Assembly: GCA_003342895.1 (NCBI GenBank)
Contig: PTFA01000042.1
Location: forward strand, 1,914,921-1,978,920
Length of the DNA: 64,000 bases
Source of the DNA: Casuarius casuarius
Lineage: Eukaryota > Chordata > Aves > Casuariiformes > Casuariidae
Direction: 5' to 3'
Shown: positions 11,401 through 26,400 of the stretch, one piece after another
Layout of the letters: each line of letters opens with the position of its first letter
Numbering within the stretch: position 1 is the first letter of the stretch
Notes under the pieces: generated by a model
The model's input: the letters and a program-made list of their open reading frames with translations, nothing else
Told to the model about the DNA's origin: nothing
Database searches by the model: none
Made by a program: the position numbers and the translations under genes

Positions 11401-14400
11401 CCACACACAGGATTTGATTGTCTAAATTATATCCACCTTGCTGGCCTTTGTGGAGGAACTTAGGAGCCTGAGGAACTGGACCTGAAATTCCTGCCTTAGT
11501 TTCCTAAGGATATGGGTTTAAAGGGAACTACAGTATATATGCTAATGACAAAATCTAGAACTACCCATAGAGCTACACTATTAGTAGTTGAGAACAGCTT
11601 GTGATACTGTTGGAAGATTGTTTCATTTTGCGGACTATTTTGATTAAGCGTTTGTGGATCTTTAAGTCAGTAGCAAAGTTTAATTCTCCTTTGCCATGTA
11701 TTTCCATGCATTAAAGTCACATTTGAAGATAAAAAACGTGAGAACTTTGAACGTGGCAATCTAGAACTTGAAAAACGGAGGCAGGCTCTCCTGGAACAGC
11801 AACGCAAAGAACAAGAGCGTCTAGCACAGCTGGAACGGGCAGAGCAGGAAAGGAAAGAACGTGAGCGACAGGAGCAAGAACGTAAAAGACAACTGGAACT
11901 AGAGAAACAGTTGGAAAAACAACGGGAATTGGAACGGCAGAGAGAAGAGGAAAGGAGGAAAGAAATAGAAAGACGAGAGGTAACCATATGTAAGAAGGTG
12001 GTTATGCTGTGGAAAGCAGATATATTTGATTAGAACAAAATAGAAAGTATGCATTAAATATTTTGCCATCTTTATTTTTACTAAACAGCATTTAAAGACT
12101 GAACTTAAATTTCTGGGTTTTTGAAGGTAAGGAAAGAATTGGCCATCTCCTTCTGCACTTCTCATGCAAAATGAATAAATCAGGCATTTAGATCTAGGAA
12201 AAAGTGCTCCTAACCTCCAGCTTCTTTAAAACGAATTAATTTTTTTTTTCAATGTAAAGAGATGCTTGAATGAATGATGAAAAACTTCTGGGCATTGGTG
12301 ACTTTCATGCTTTTCCTGTGATCAGTTAATTCGTTAAGGAAAACAGATATTGGTTAATTTATCAAAAGCTATTATGTTCTCACATTGCCGATTAACGATG
12401 CATCCAGTGCAGTAGCATTTGACTGTTCTTTGCAAAGCTGCAGAATGCATAATGTTGGAGGAAGATTTGATGCTATCCTGGCATCTTAATGTTCTATCCT
12501 TGAAGTCTTAATATGAAAATTTATTAAATAAGAAAATTGAAGCTTGGGAAACTTATTAAAATGGAAGAATATTATGGTTGATCACATATCAGCTAGAGAG
12601 TGAAGCCCCATTTCACCAGTGCTTTCAAATAAGGATTTGAACAATTGGATAATTCCTCTGCTTAAATATAGGTACATACTTAGACCACAGTTTAGCAGCG
12701 TATGTGTAATGTTTAACTGTACATTGGAATATTAGTGATTAGAATAGTTTCTCAAAATAGATCTTTCATATATTTTTTCTTTCTTTCTTTCTTTTGGTTA
12801 AATGCTAAAGGCTGCAAAAAGGGAACTTGAAAGGCAAAGACAACTTGAGTGGGAACGTAATCGTCGGCAAGAACTACTAAATCAAAGAAACAAAGAGCAA
12901 GAGGACATAGTGGTTCTGAAGGCAAAGAAGAAGACCTTAGAATTTGAGCTGGAGGCTCTAGTAAGTGATTGCCCTGCAGATAAAATGCATGAGCACAGTA
13001 ATGAGTGTGATATAATCATGTGTACTTTCTATGATTTTATAGAATAAAAGTACTTTTTAGTTTTCAGAAATACACAAGATCCTGACTTGCTTGGCAAATC
13101 ATTTTGGTAAAACAAAGATCTTTTTTTCTTTTTCTCCTGAAGAATGATAAAAAAAATCAGTTGGAGGGAAAGCTTCAAGATATCAGGTGTCGGCTGTCTA
13201 CCCAAAGACAAGAAATTGAGAGTACAAACAAATCTAGAGAACTGAGAATTGCAGAAATTACCCATTTGCAACAGCAGCTACAGGTGAGAAAATGTTTTCT
13301 CTAATTTTGGTTTTAGGCTTATGTTTTGTCCTCCCCACCTTCATCAATATCCTAAGCAAACTTGATACCAAATATGATGTGTTGTTTCTTTTTCATGAGC
13401 AATTGTTGTAGTTGATAGTTTCTCTCTCTCTCTCTTTTTTTTTTTGAAGTTTCTGTACTGGTTCTTCAGACACATATAGGAGTTGCTTCCTTCACTTGAA
13501 GATATAGCTGCGATTATCACTTCATGCTCACAGAATCTTTTTTGGGGGAGTGGTGAATAAATTATTTAGCTGAAGAAGTTAGAGGATTTTTTTTTGATGA
13601 AGAGAACAAAACTTTGTGGCATATATTTTTATTGCAGCGATTGCTGTTTACTTGTTTAAAGAAAGAAATGACTTCAGTAAGGTGACCTGCTGATTTTTTT
13701 TTTTAATTAGAACATAATGAACTTTCAAAATTGAAAGTAGTTAAACCATGCAGTAGTTCCTGGTCTAATCCTAGCAGTTGTCTTTCCTTCTATTTATTTA
13801 AGGTTCTTTGCCAAATTAAAGATAGATAGGACTGATTTGATGTCTGCTTTGAATCAAAGAGTATTCTTTACACTTGGTAAAGGTTTCTAGTTAAGTTATA
13901 AGATTTGATTTAGGAATGTTATTTTTATTACATATTTTACATTTCCTGAAGTAAATTTCTGGACGGTAGTGGAGGCACTCTCAGTGTGTCTTTACTATTT
14001 CAGAGAGGATCTGACACTTCTGTTATGAGGGTTTAAGAAAAAACCTGTCTTAAAACCTAAACCTACTATTCCATTTCAAATTTTTAAGCCTAATTAATAC
14101 AGTACATTCACTTGAACAAAACCAACACTTGAAAGTTCAGATTTTTTATTTCATTCATGAGAATTTTTTGGAGTGTTTTCTGGTCTCCTTGTTTGTTAAA
14201 ACACCTTACAATTCTGTTGAAGTTTTGTGTGTACTATTGCACCTTTCACACGAAGGTACATGCTATTCTAACCCTTGCACTTTTCAACAAATTGAATCAA
14301 ATTCACTTTTTATTTTCATATGTCATTTTTGTTAACTGCTGGGAATTTTTTTTTCTATTGGCAACTGTAGTGAGGAAAGAAAGGTAAAGTATCTCTTTTG

Positions 14401-17400
14401 CTTTTGTCATAATATGACAAATTAAGAGGAAACGATACATCATGGCAAAAAATGTTAAGTCATTTATATAATTGTAAAGACCAATATGCTACAGTCGGGA
14501 TTGGTTCCTATTATAACAGAGATCGTATTAATCTCTAAGAAAATATGTCTGTTGTTATAAAGAGTTTCGAATGAGATTACATAGCTGTAATAAATAGAAG
14601 CTACAATAAATAGATGGTGCAGGGGAGGAAAAAAATGTGAAACTAACACTGTTGGGAACCAAGTGATGAGAGGGATAATCCATCTACAAGTAGATGTGTT
14701 TAAGTAGCTTATTTAAAGTACTAGATAAACAAATGGCAGTGTCAGTGTTCTCTGCAGACTCTTGCTTTAGTGTTTTCCAGTTTCTTTAATCATCTGCTTG
14801 GCCAACTGTAGATGTGCTTTCTTTACCTAATTCTTTTATGTATTGGTTTTAACTGTATCACCATGAAAGGAAAAAGGTAAGGAGGGCAGAAGGATTCTTC
14901 AGCTCTCTAACATTTTGCTTGTGCTACCCGTTGCCAAATCTCAATGGTAGAAAAGCAGATTGCTTTTTTGTTTGTTTGGTTTTTGTTCAGCATTTCAACG
15001 TACAATTGCTTTTTGTCTATGAAAAAGACTAATTAGTTTACTGTACTGAAATTTTACTGAAACATCCAGGTCAAGTAGAGTGAATTTTACACAGTTGTCT
15101 AAATTTTACACTTGTTTTGGAGTCATTATTATATTTGTAGTGATTTTTAACCATCTCTAGTCATTCTAAGTGATACTAGACAGTAGATATCCAGAAGCCT
15201 AGTTAATACACTTTTGACTACTTGCTTTCTAAATTGCTTTATTCACAATGATTGCTCCCCAGTAATGAAAACCACACTTGCCTTTCTTGGTGGTTGGTTT
15301 GTTGGATTTTTGGTTGGGGGCTGAGGAGGAGCTTTTTTCATACTGAAAGTAGTAGCTGTGGCTTTGTGGTATCATCTTCTCTCAGGCGATCATTGATCTC
15401 CACCAGTAATATTTCAGTTGGTGTTGTTTGAGGTATTTATCACAATGGCATCATGAGCCCAGAAGTGTTGCTAATCAGTATAAAAAGCCTAATTTTATAT
15501 GGGGAGAACCTAAAAGAGCAGATTGAGAAATTATGATGATATTGAATGTATTCTTTTGCCCCAAAATGGTCAGTTTTTCAAATATGCTGTAAATTTTACT
15601 ATTTTAATTTGTAGAGGAAAAAATAAAAGAGTATGTAACAGTTTGAAAAGGAGATTTTTCATGCTCTGAACTCTCCATTTGGTTAAAAAAGAACAGTATT
15701 GACAATTCTTTGTACGGTATTATCTCTTTACCTGGAAATACTTTAGTTTAATACATCTGACACTTGTTATGTAAAGATGAGTTAATTAAAACAAGTAATT
15801 ATTCTTCAACGTCGTAATTAGTTTCAAGATGAAGTTTGATTAAAATTGTGGAAGAAATTGTATAACGGGAGAATCCTGGGTGATGAAAATTTGTGCTAGT
15901 TGTGGGAGTCAGTGGTATCTGGTAGAGTGACATTGCCAGCGGTAGTTGGAAGGACATGAGCTTCCTGTTCGTTAAGTGTGTATGTTCGAGCCATGTTTAT
16001 ACTGTGTTCAGGGCTTCTGCTGGTTATCTGCAAGAGTTATTTGCCTCCCTGGATACACGGTTTGGCTCCCAAGTAGTTTGGCTTTTCTCTGAAGCCCTGG
16101 AGATGGGATATGTGGCAGACAGTCCTGGTGTGTCTAGTGGTATCTCGGTTCTGAGATGCCTCTTGCTCAGGGTTTAAGGTCAGAGCAGAGTTTTCCCCCA
16201 TTAGATTGAAAAGAACTGGGTTTTAATTGCTTTGTTTGCTTTCAGCTCTTATATGGGACATCATTCAATTCTTGTCGTTGCATGAAAATATAGTGTTAGT
16301 GATGCCATTAGTTTCTTCTCTTCCAGTGTCTGGTAGTTCTGTCTGTCTGTGTTTTCAGTAGAATTAAAGGGTGTAGAAAGCAGAACTAGCGTGTTGCTGA
16401 CCATTTTGGATGAGGTATCTGCTGTTTTTTTGTCTGGGATTAAGGGCAACAGAACTTCACCCTCGTGGTCCCTTGGCATCTTCTGTTCTTAAATACTCTC
16501 CAAAATATTCTATGTATTAAAATTTAATAGTCTGGAGCTTAGAAGTATTCTGCCTTTTAAAAATAAACAGTCTAGGATTACACTCCACCCTGAAATACTG
16601 CCTTATATTAGTTTTTGTGCTTCAAGAATGTTAATGTTTGTGTAAATCCTATCACAGTTAAGAGATTCGTTCTGCTATTTGTCTTTGTCTTATCTAAGTG
16701 CTTGTCAAAATGGAATGATAGGATTTTGATACCTTGTGTTTTGAAAGCTGATTTTTTTTTTCCTCTTGCGGTTTATCTATCAATATATTTAGTCAACTAG
16801 GTGCTGCATTTCTTGGGTCATACTACTTGAAAACTTCATTTCCATGATGCCTGTGTGCTATACTAATTTAATAATACTATTTATTTTAAATTTTCATCCC
16901 AGACTTTGGCATAGGACATGCGAATATTTGGGCTGAGGAGGTGGTAGAAGGTGCAAGCGCTGAACACAAGGGACAGTGTTTTGCATGTATTTTAACGGCA
17001 TGCTAATTGTGGTTGTTGGGAAGGAGGCAGGTCCCTTGGCAAATAGTTTGGAAAATGCTGCCTTATGTATTGCTGTTTCTCATTTGGTTCTAGGTAGGGA
17101 CCGATAGTCCCATTGTAGGAATATGTGGCCTTCGTGATATCCTTGAAAGGCTGAAAAAGATGTACTCGTGTTATAAGCAATGCAGCTGAACAATAAGCAT
17201 CATATGTAATTCCTGGTAGTCAAATGCGTAGTTTATCTTAATTTTGATACTTTGTGAATTTAAAGTCCTTGATTCTGCTGCATGACCAAAGTATGCCAGT
17301 TGGATTGAAAGTGATTATGGTAGTCTGTGTTGTTGCATAATCTTAAAACCTGTGGCATGCGCTGTTGTGGCCCAGTCAAAACCAGCCACGAGTAAAGTGA

Positions 17401-20400
17401 GGCAACTATGCAGTCATTTCAGTACAGTCAGCTCTGTGTTCTTGTAACAAAAATTAAAAACCTTTCATGGAACTCACTCTGGGATTAAGCAATTAGATGA
17501 CAATTATTCTTAGGGTTGTATTATGTCTTTCCCAGCTCTTTGTGACAAATCGAAATTGCCAGATTGTCAGTTGCTCAAAAGACTTCAAGTCAAGGCAGCT
17601 GCTGAAATAAATTACTTAGTTTGTCTGAAAAGATGAGATGTTGACACTCCGACATCTTTTATAAATTAAGCTGTTTCATATCAGGCCTCTATAATTTGTT
17701 CTGACAATGTGAAGTTGGAGGTCAAGGCTTTTGAAAGATGTATGAAGTAGAACTTCATCCTCCAGAAAGAGAAAGGATTATATGTGATCCACCAAAGAAG
17801 GACTTCCTCATCTGCCAGATCTCCTGTAATTTGTTGGTGCACAGTCTTAGGAATGCATCTTGAAGTTGAGAGAGACCTTGATTTCTTTCAAGAGTAGTAA
17901 ACAGAGATCTGAAACTCAAGTATTCCCATCTAACAGGGTTTGCGTTGCATAGCTTTTGGTTATAAGGTACTTCTTTAAAGTGAGAGCCTTTATTTTCTCT
18001 GTCTTTTTTTAAAATAAACTGAAAATATTTGTCATTCTGTTCCTGATCAAAGTTAGTATTACTTATTAAAGTGAGAAGTAAACTGTTAGCAAGTGCTTGC
18101 TTTACCATTTCCTGAAATCTATCCGTCTCTTTTTTGCTCTAAATTTCAACTAGTTCTAAAGCAATGTGCATATTCCGTGGAAATTAATTCTAAAGTAATA
18201 TGCTTGAATTTGGTATGCTCACTCTTTTTCTTTCTTTCTTTTTTTTTTTTTAAGAAGAAGCTAGGACAAATTGGCAGACAACTATTTCTGAGTGGTGGTA
18301 CCACCCAGATAGTGCTTAGATGATAACACATGATTTAGTGGGAAAAACAGAGTCATTTCAAAAAAAAAAAAAAAAAAAAGAAATTGAGAAGTTGTATAGC
18401 TAAGGTCATCAGTCACCTTTTTGCTTGTTTCTCATTTTCCCCTTCCTTGTTATTTTCTGTTCAGGAATCTCAGCAGATGCTTGGAAGGTTGATTCCAGAA
18501 AAGCAATTACTCAATGACCAACTAAAGCAAGTTCAGCAGAACAGTTTGCATAGTAAGTGTATTTTTATATATGTCTGAGTCAGTTTGTGTAGCATATGAT
18601 CTTACAACATACTGTGTAATATATTTTTTATCTCGGAAGATGCATGTTGAAAAATGGTGCTTTCTATGACCTGAAATTCTCCATGTAAGAAAATATTTAT
18701 TTGATAATATCTTTAAAAACAGGAGATTCTCTTCTTACTATCAAACGAGCCTTAGAAGCCAAGGAACTGGCCCGTCAACAGCTTCGAGACCAGCTAGATG
18801 AAGTAGAAAAAGAAACCAGATCTAAACTTCAAGAAATTGATATTTTCAATAATCAACTGAAGGTAATTGTAGACTTTTTAGCTCTCTCTTCTAAATGTTC
18901 AATTATTCACTTTCTACCTTGATTATGGGAAGATACATTGAACTAAAATGATTGATTCAGAATGTTAGTGTTGGGCACATTCTGAAATCTATCATGTACT
19001 ACTGAGAATCTAAACTAAGAGTTTGAATCAACTTAATTTACAGAATCTGCTTAAGAATAAATTTGAGCTCTGATTCTAGATCTGAGATGATGTGTAAAAT
19101 TGCCAGTTTCTGCCCTTTTGCATCAAAGGAGGGCAAGGCTATAGCAGATCAGGGAATGTGCTGGAATCAGTGCTTCAAATTCAAATAGTTGTGACTTGAT
19201 TTTCTGCTTATATGCAGAATTTTTATCTGGTCTTTATAAACTCATACTTGTTCCTAAATGTAGTTGTGTCTTGTTTGTGATTTCATGCTTTATTGATCAG
19301 TCTGCTGTTGAAACTGTGTGATTTGTTTATTTTTGCATAATAAAATTACAGAAATTGCAAAAGTCAGTAGAGGAGGAGGAGTATTCAGAGAGGAGTTACA
19401 AACCGGTCTTCAGTCAAATTTTTAATAGCAGTCATATTTTCTTTTTTTCTTAGTGAAAGTAATACTTTAATGTTGAAGTACTCTGTCTGCTAAGTTAAGC
19501 AATGGTTTCTCCTGAAAGCTGTCTAGAAAAATATTCAGTTATTTCCTGCAAGCTGTAATAATTGTGCTACAAGTATTTAGAAGGAAAAGAACAATAATCA
19601 ATACATTAATGTTTCTGTAGTTGTTTCAGAATCTCATCAACTATGGTTACATTACATGCTATAGGGTGAAAGGCATGTTTTGAGTTAAGCAACAATTAAA
19701 ATTAGTAATAAATATAGGAAAAACAAAAAGCTGTAGACCATACCACCAGCAGTCTCCATGCCAATTTAGAGATACTGTCGTGATCTTAGCCAGGGAGGTG
19801 GAAAGGGGAGAATTGTAAGAGACATAAAACCAAGCAAAATATTCACATTTTTGGTTTTTGGTCTTTTTTTTTTTTTTTTTTTAAGAAAACAGAATGACTT
19901 ACCTCAGTTACATTTCCTTTATGTATGATCTCTGGACACATCTTAAAAAGTTGTGCTTTTGGGGTGACATTTTTTAAATGAATCCTTTTGAAGTGCTTTG
20001 CAGATAAATATGACCAAAGCACATTCATGCTAAAATTAGTGTCAGCACTTGATTTGATCATGAGTGACCTTAAACAGTTTATAAATGGGTAGAGGGTGAA
20101 TAATCTTAGTCTTGTGACACTAAGGAAAATAATTTAAATTCAATTATTTAGATATTGAGCAGCTCAACTTAACAAATAACAAGCTAGTGATAACTAAAAA
20201 TTGAAAATTCAGATTAAGCGAAGACATTGTTTTATCAAAGTGTCTGTTATCCATCCAAGAATACATTGTCTAGCTGTAAACTGTTTTTCAGTTGAATAGG
20301 AAAATTGATTTCTGTGTTCAAATTTTAGTATTTAGAATTATCACTTAAAATGATAAAAATTAGCTATGTGGACTTTTTTTAAGGAAGGCTTCAGCGAACT

Positions 20401-23400
20401 TCCTCAGACCCAAGACAGAGTTCTTCGTTTCATAATGTGTAGTAGAAGCAGTGCTTAATAGGAAGATCACTTTGTGATGCTGTATGTTAGTATTTTTGCC
20501 TTGCTGCAGCTTTCTTGCTTGCTGGAAGAGATGAGTTTAAGAGGAGGAAAAACAAGTTAGTGGGACAGTTGTACTATTGAAACTGAGAGATGGGAGCTTA
20601 ATTCAGAGCAAGTTGTAACTTCTTTTTATAACTTTACTAGACTTGCAAGATATATTTGTTGAGGGGCCTGGATTTTTTTATTATTAGACTTTAACGTCAA
20701 CTTACTGCCCTTTCCTGGTCTCAGCATACTAATGGAATTGTTCTAGTACTCTTACTAGCAGAGAAACTACTTAGATGTCGCGTGTGCAACTGTGATTTAA
20801 CGGCCTTCGTTCTTGTGGAGGGAGCTCTCAGAGCACCTTGAACGTGAGACCTTATGCACAAAACAAGTGAAAGTTTTCTGGAGACTCCCGTAATCTTTTT
20901 AGGGTTTTGTGTGAAGTGGAAGCTATGTTCTCATACCACATCAGAACACTCCTGTTTCTTATATAGTAATATTTACTCAAATCAAAGTAGTCTGAACTGA
21001 AATAATTCTCAGAATCTTTTAACCTAAACAGTCAAAAGTCTATGACAACTTTTTGGTAACTGCCAGTGGAAAGATGGCTCCAATATTTGAATTTGATAGA
21101 CAATTGCTTATATATAATTGCCAAATAAATAATTTCCCTAGTTAATAGAGGATTTTTTTGTTTGTTTATTAGTAACTGGGTGCGTAAATACAGCAGGTTC
21201 TTTTTATGCTACAGTACCTTCCAATTTATATAATCATTAGTCAACTGTATAATGCTCACATTTAAATGGAAAACTTTTTCAAGTAAATGTATCAAAGCTA
21301 CTACCAGGTCTGAGTACTAAATATAATAAAGGCTTGTTATCTTGTAAACTAGTGGAAAATATGTAAAGATGGGGAATATCTGAAGGCTTGAATTTTTTTT
21401 TTTTTAAATCCTCTTTTTATTCTTTCAATAAGTTTAAAACTCCATTTTTAATCAAGGCACTTCCTAAATTGTCTTGTGAATTTAAAACTGATTGGCTTTT
21501 TCTATGATGACCTACTCTTCCTTTGTGCTCCAGTACACTAACAGAGATGCGTATTTGGTGAGGTAGCTTTTAGGACAGCAGCACTCTGATTAGCACTGCC
21601 TCGTGCAGCTTTCATACACTGTCAAGTGGAGGAGCACTGATGTTTGCCTCATTTTTTATAACGTAACGTCTGAACTAGAAGCAGAATGATGTGGCACAGC
21701 TACTGTTTGAGAATTGCCAGAAAAAGAAGTGTATCTAAATGCTGTTTTATGTATATATCATTTTGTAGTGTTTTGCAAATGTTTCCTACTGGGAGAGAGA
21801 GTAATATGTCTTTAATTAGCTAAAATGCTTAATTTAATAGAAAACAGAACTAAAACTGCACATATATAAGCCACTGCTCTCTGACTACAAGGTATATGCC
21901 CAAGAATTTTATTAGTTTTCATGAAATTCTTAAAACACAGCCAACTTGATGGCAACGTTAAATCATAACATTTTATCAATATTGAGGTTTATTCCTTATC
22001 CTTTTGACTATGAACATCTATTGCCTTTAATTTTGCAAAACTAGATTTCTAATTTATTCTGTTGAAACAGGCTACACTTGATCTACTGATAGCAGATACA
22101 AAACTATGCTGAGATAATGCTCAGTACAAGATAAAATGAACAATTTCACTAGTATCTAGTGTTCCTTTTCATTAATGAGACCATATATCAAGGTTTACTT
22201 GAGGTTCTAATGTATTTTAGCTTACAGGTCAGCTTTTTAACACTATCGTGTACAGTGGTTTGTACTGCATTTGCCTAGATGTTATAGTATTTTATGCTGT
22301 GCAGTAAGTGAACACTCACAGTTGATGTTAAATTAGGTTATCTTTTGTCTTAGTAGCACGTACAAGTGACCAGAGAGATAAATGATCTTTCACGGGGGGG
22401 GGGGGTTTCCCATCCTTAAAAAATAGTGGGTTTAAGTTCTTCTGATTGTTCCTTTGGAGTTGAGCACTCCAGTTACTTATTTTTTTCCAGTCAATATCTC
22501 AAGAGTTTAAAATATTTAAAGAACTGTTTTCTTTTCAAAAACTCTGGAGTATAAAATATTATCAGTATTTCAGAGCACATAGATGCAGATATCTTTACTG
22601 AATGTCTGTACAGCTACAACCGCATGGTTTGAGGAAGAAACTGGTAGGACTTAGAAGTCAAACACCACTATGGTTTTAGCTTAAAGCTAAAGTGCTTGCT
22701 TGGAAAAGTGTACATTTGGCAAAGAAATAGGTATTCTAGCTAGCTTCCAACTGGACAGATACCCTTTTAAATCAGATTGAGGCATTTTATCAGAGAAAGT
22801 AGCAGTCTTGTGGATTGTGCTGTATTTGGCTATAGAATAAGTGACCAAGTCTTTAACAAGGTTGAAAATGAGCCACTTATTTTTATGCTTAAATATGTTC
22901 CAACGAGTCTAGATTTAGGTACTCTTTAAAAATCTTAACCTAGAAATCTAACAATTAATATTGAAACGGATATTAGTAAAGTGTAACTGACACTTGTTTT
23001 TTTCCTGTACTTTATAAAATAATTCTTTGGAATAGAAATTTTTGTATTAGATTTTCTGTTTGTATAAGTATGGTTCTACTATAATTTAGCTTTATAAATT
23101 CTTTCTAAATTCTGTTTAAATTTACATTTAAATTTTACAAAGATCAGCCATTACACTCTGTCAGATAAAGCAATTAAAATAATTCTTAATACGGTTCTTG
23201 TCACCAAAGACCAAATAACCATTTAATATAACGTAGAAGAATCACATATTTAGGGCTTATTTGTGTTAACGCACGGGAGAAAACCACTTAACTAGTGTAT
23301 AAGAAATATGTTAATGTTGCCGAGAAGCTATTCTCAGTGCCTGGAAGAGGTGCTGAACAGCCGGAATCAAGTCCTTACAAATGTTTTACATTTTGTGTCA

Positions 23401-26400
23401 TGTTGCAGTTGTTGTCAGTCCCTGTCTGGTCAGTGTGCACTGGACAAGTCTTGCATATGGATGCCTGTTTACATTTGAGCATTTCTTTCTTCCAGTCAGT
23501 GGCAATGGAAGATGCAATGCTGCAGTGCCTGGCAGTTCTCCTGGGCTGCGTCAACTACTTAGACTCCTTTCTAAAGGTCTCCATGCCATACTCAGGCAGT
23601 ACACAGCTATCTCAATCTGAGTGATGAACCTCCTCCAGTTATGTGCTTCACTTTACCATAAACAGATGAGTGTGCAGTGTTTAACTAAGTTAGTATTTAG
23701 TAAGAGGTGCTAGCACTAAAACATACGCAAAGATAAGAGTTTGTAATTTGATTCTTTATCTAATCCTTAATGCATAGATGAGGAGCGTGGCTTGAATTAC
23801 AACCTGGGCAAGGTAGTAGTTAGTTATTTCTTTTGCCTATTCGACATGTCAAGATTTTAAGTTAATTGCCTATTTTTGGTCATGATGTTCAGAATTTTTA
23901 AACAGAAAACCCTTTTATATTAAGTATTCCTGCAGAACAGTGCAAATTCGTGATTCTGGGTATGAGAGAGATTGCAATACACTCCCCTTATCAAATCCCA
24001 AACCGGATCAAAGCAGCTGTAATGTGGGGTGAGGGGAGGAACCGACTCTGTCAAGGACCAAACAGGCACTTTGAGAGCCGAGGATCGGGGTAGAAGAGCA
24101 TTGCTGCGGGAAAGTCTCAGTGAGCACAGAACTGCAGGGTTCTTCTCCCTGGGATCAGATGCTCTGGTTTGCCTCGAGGGGAGAGCTCATGGAAACCCTG
24201 GGATGCAGTCCTTGAAGAGTGTCCTAAACTCTCTCGTCTTCTGGTCAAAAGGCAAAATCTGGGCTTAACCCATTACATTACAACAAGTTCAGGTTTTTAC
24301 AGCAATATGACTTGTTTGTATGCAGTGAATATTACTCTGCTGTATGAAATACATATTTTAATTCATATTCAATATTTTGTGGGTGCCTAAATGTGGCTAC
24401 TACAACACCTAAAAATTACTTCTGTACTGTTGGTCTGTTTGTGAATTAAGTAGAAAGGTAACAGTTTTTTTCTGCTTTGGGGGTAAGATATGCCTTGTCC
24501 TGCACACCACAAATTAACAAAGCATTGTTATGTCTTCGGAGTTACAGTATACAATTTGCAAATGTACAACTTTAAGTTGCTTGTCTTTGTAAAAGGTGAG
24601 CGTAGGATTGTGCTGAATTTCATTCTGTTGACTGTTGAAGTGTTACTATAATTTTGTTCACTTGGTGTCTGATAGCACTGTGGGAGATTCTTTTCTCTCC
24701 CCCATCCTCCCACTGGTAGTTGGCAAAGCAACAGAGATCTGTTGCATAAGATACTGATCAAATCTTTATTTCCTCATAGCTGATGCAAAGAAGGGTGTTT
24801 ATTCCATTTTTACCTCCAAAACTATTCCATCCACTGCTAGCTGTACAAACTAGCTTGGGTTTTCCGAACTGTTTTAGGTATGTCAGTCCGCAAAATCTCC
24901 TGACAAAATACTGAGCTAGCATGTTGCTTTAGTGGGGAGGGAGTAATGTGCTAAAACATCTATGGAAAACTTTATTAATTATAAAACTGTCCCCTTCATA
25001 TCCTAAATGTAACGTATGGATAAAGGAGCAAAGTAAGCAAACAGAATTGTTTAGCTGTTTGGACCAGAATTCAAATGTTGGAGACTGTGATGCAGCAGTT
25101 AATGGTCCGGCTGCCTATACTCAGTATGGGAAACTACTTTTTTCAAACAGGCATGGAAACATTGCTCACAGCTGGAACATCTGCAGTTTTGTATTTGGCA
25201 GTGAAGGTGGCGTATATCTTATGCTTAGCAGCGAGATGTCTAAGCTATAATTAAAACATAAAGTCTGGACTAGCCTTGTAGTTGGACTTTTAGTGGAAGC
25301 AAATAATGTTTGGTGCACAGATGTCTTGAAGGTTTTAACTTGCTTTTGTGGATTTGAGAATTAGAGATGGTTTTATGAAGGGGGAAATAAAGGAATATTT
25401 GGAGTTAGAGGTAGAGTCCTCCTGAGTCTGTGGGTATAGGAGAACTGAATCATTCTTTCTAGTTCGCTCATTAATAAGAAATTTATAAACTAAGCTCAGA
25501 TACTTGCATTTGGGTTGTCTTATTTAAAGCTTTTGGGGTTTTGCCATATTTTGGGTTTTTGCTTGTTTTAATTATGATGGCCTTAATACTCTTAAGGATT
25601 TTAGTTGCACTTTCTTTGCCTAGAGATTATTCCTATTTAATTGCTCAGATGCTGGAATGAATGGGATAGACATGCAAAGGGGAAGAAAAAGCACACCTGG
25701 AAAGCACTGTTACCTAAATAGCTTAAAATTTTGCAAGTAGCAACAGGTTATTTTCAGTATTGCCTTATTAGAAATACCTGACTATCTCAGTTCTCTCTGT
25801 TCAATAGCAACTGCAGTTTGCTTTTGTGTCATAGGCTAGGACTTAAGATACTGCTCAGAAACTTACGCTTCGTGGCATACAAAGTTAAATGATAGAAGAG
25901 GGAATGAATATGAAGGAAAGGTAGAGAAAGTAGAGCAACAAAGGATTTCTAAGCTGAAGCCTGCACTAACGCTTAACTGAATCAAAAATTCACCAGTGCT
26001 TTGAATGCCCGTCTCTTTACTCAGAAAAGAGAAACAGCTTGTTAAAATGGTTAATGCTACTCAAGATATCTGGTGTTTCACAGCAATAGTACTTTGAGCT
26101 TCAGGAGCTTTGCACATGCTTAGTTTTGTGCATTTGGAGATTTTTGTAAGCTACAGATATTCATAACACTGGGCCAGGGGAATCTGCTTTCATCTGTGCC
26201 ATTTTCTAATCTGTGCCCTTTTAGATGACTGCTTGTAAATCACTGTATTGCTAATGTTTTTATGGTTACATGGATATATTTTTCCTTTGCACCTGCATGT
26301 ATTTTTTGATACAAATAAGAGTTTGGGTGATCATGTAGAGAAGATGGTGTTTGTGATTCCCACAGAGAAGTTCATTTGAAGCAAGGGTCAAGTTCTTTGT

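Larger units (their letters stand above)
7449..11716 (+). other. ITSN1: Intron 11, containing an old LINE relic
   Basis: 4,268 bp. It contains an A23 tract, a GC hairpin at 8151-8173, a C17 tract and a degraded antisense CR1/L3-type LINE over about 8800-10600, all listed separately. A run of related ATCTCTTTGA-like words lies at 10865-10913. Confidence 0.85.
13284..18464 (+). other. ITSN1: Intron 14
   Basis: 5,181 bp of AT-rich intron. It contains a (TC)7 plus T-run block at 13421-13445 and an A20 tract near its end. The open frames at 15956-16177 and 17755-18108 have no recognisable product. No mobile element was recognised. Confidence 0.85.

Noticed and set aside
11667..11987. Minus-strand frame of 106 codons rich in Ser, Arg and Cys
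   Set aside because: It lies antisense to the purine-rich coiled-coil exon 12. The residue bias is the mirror of Glu/Arg/Gln codons.
22394..22405. G12 run as a G-quadruplex
   Set aside because: A single uninterrupted run lacks the four separated G-tracts of a standard intramolecular motif.
23295..23624. 109-codon plus-strand frame in intron 16
   Set aside because: No recognised domain, no convincing splice sites in phase with exons 16 and 17, and no similarity to intersectin.
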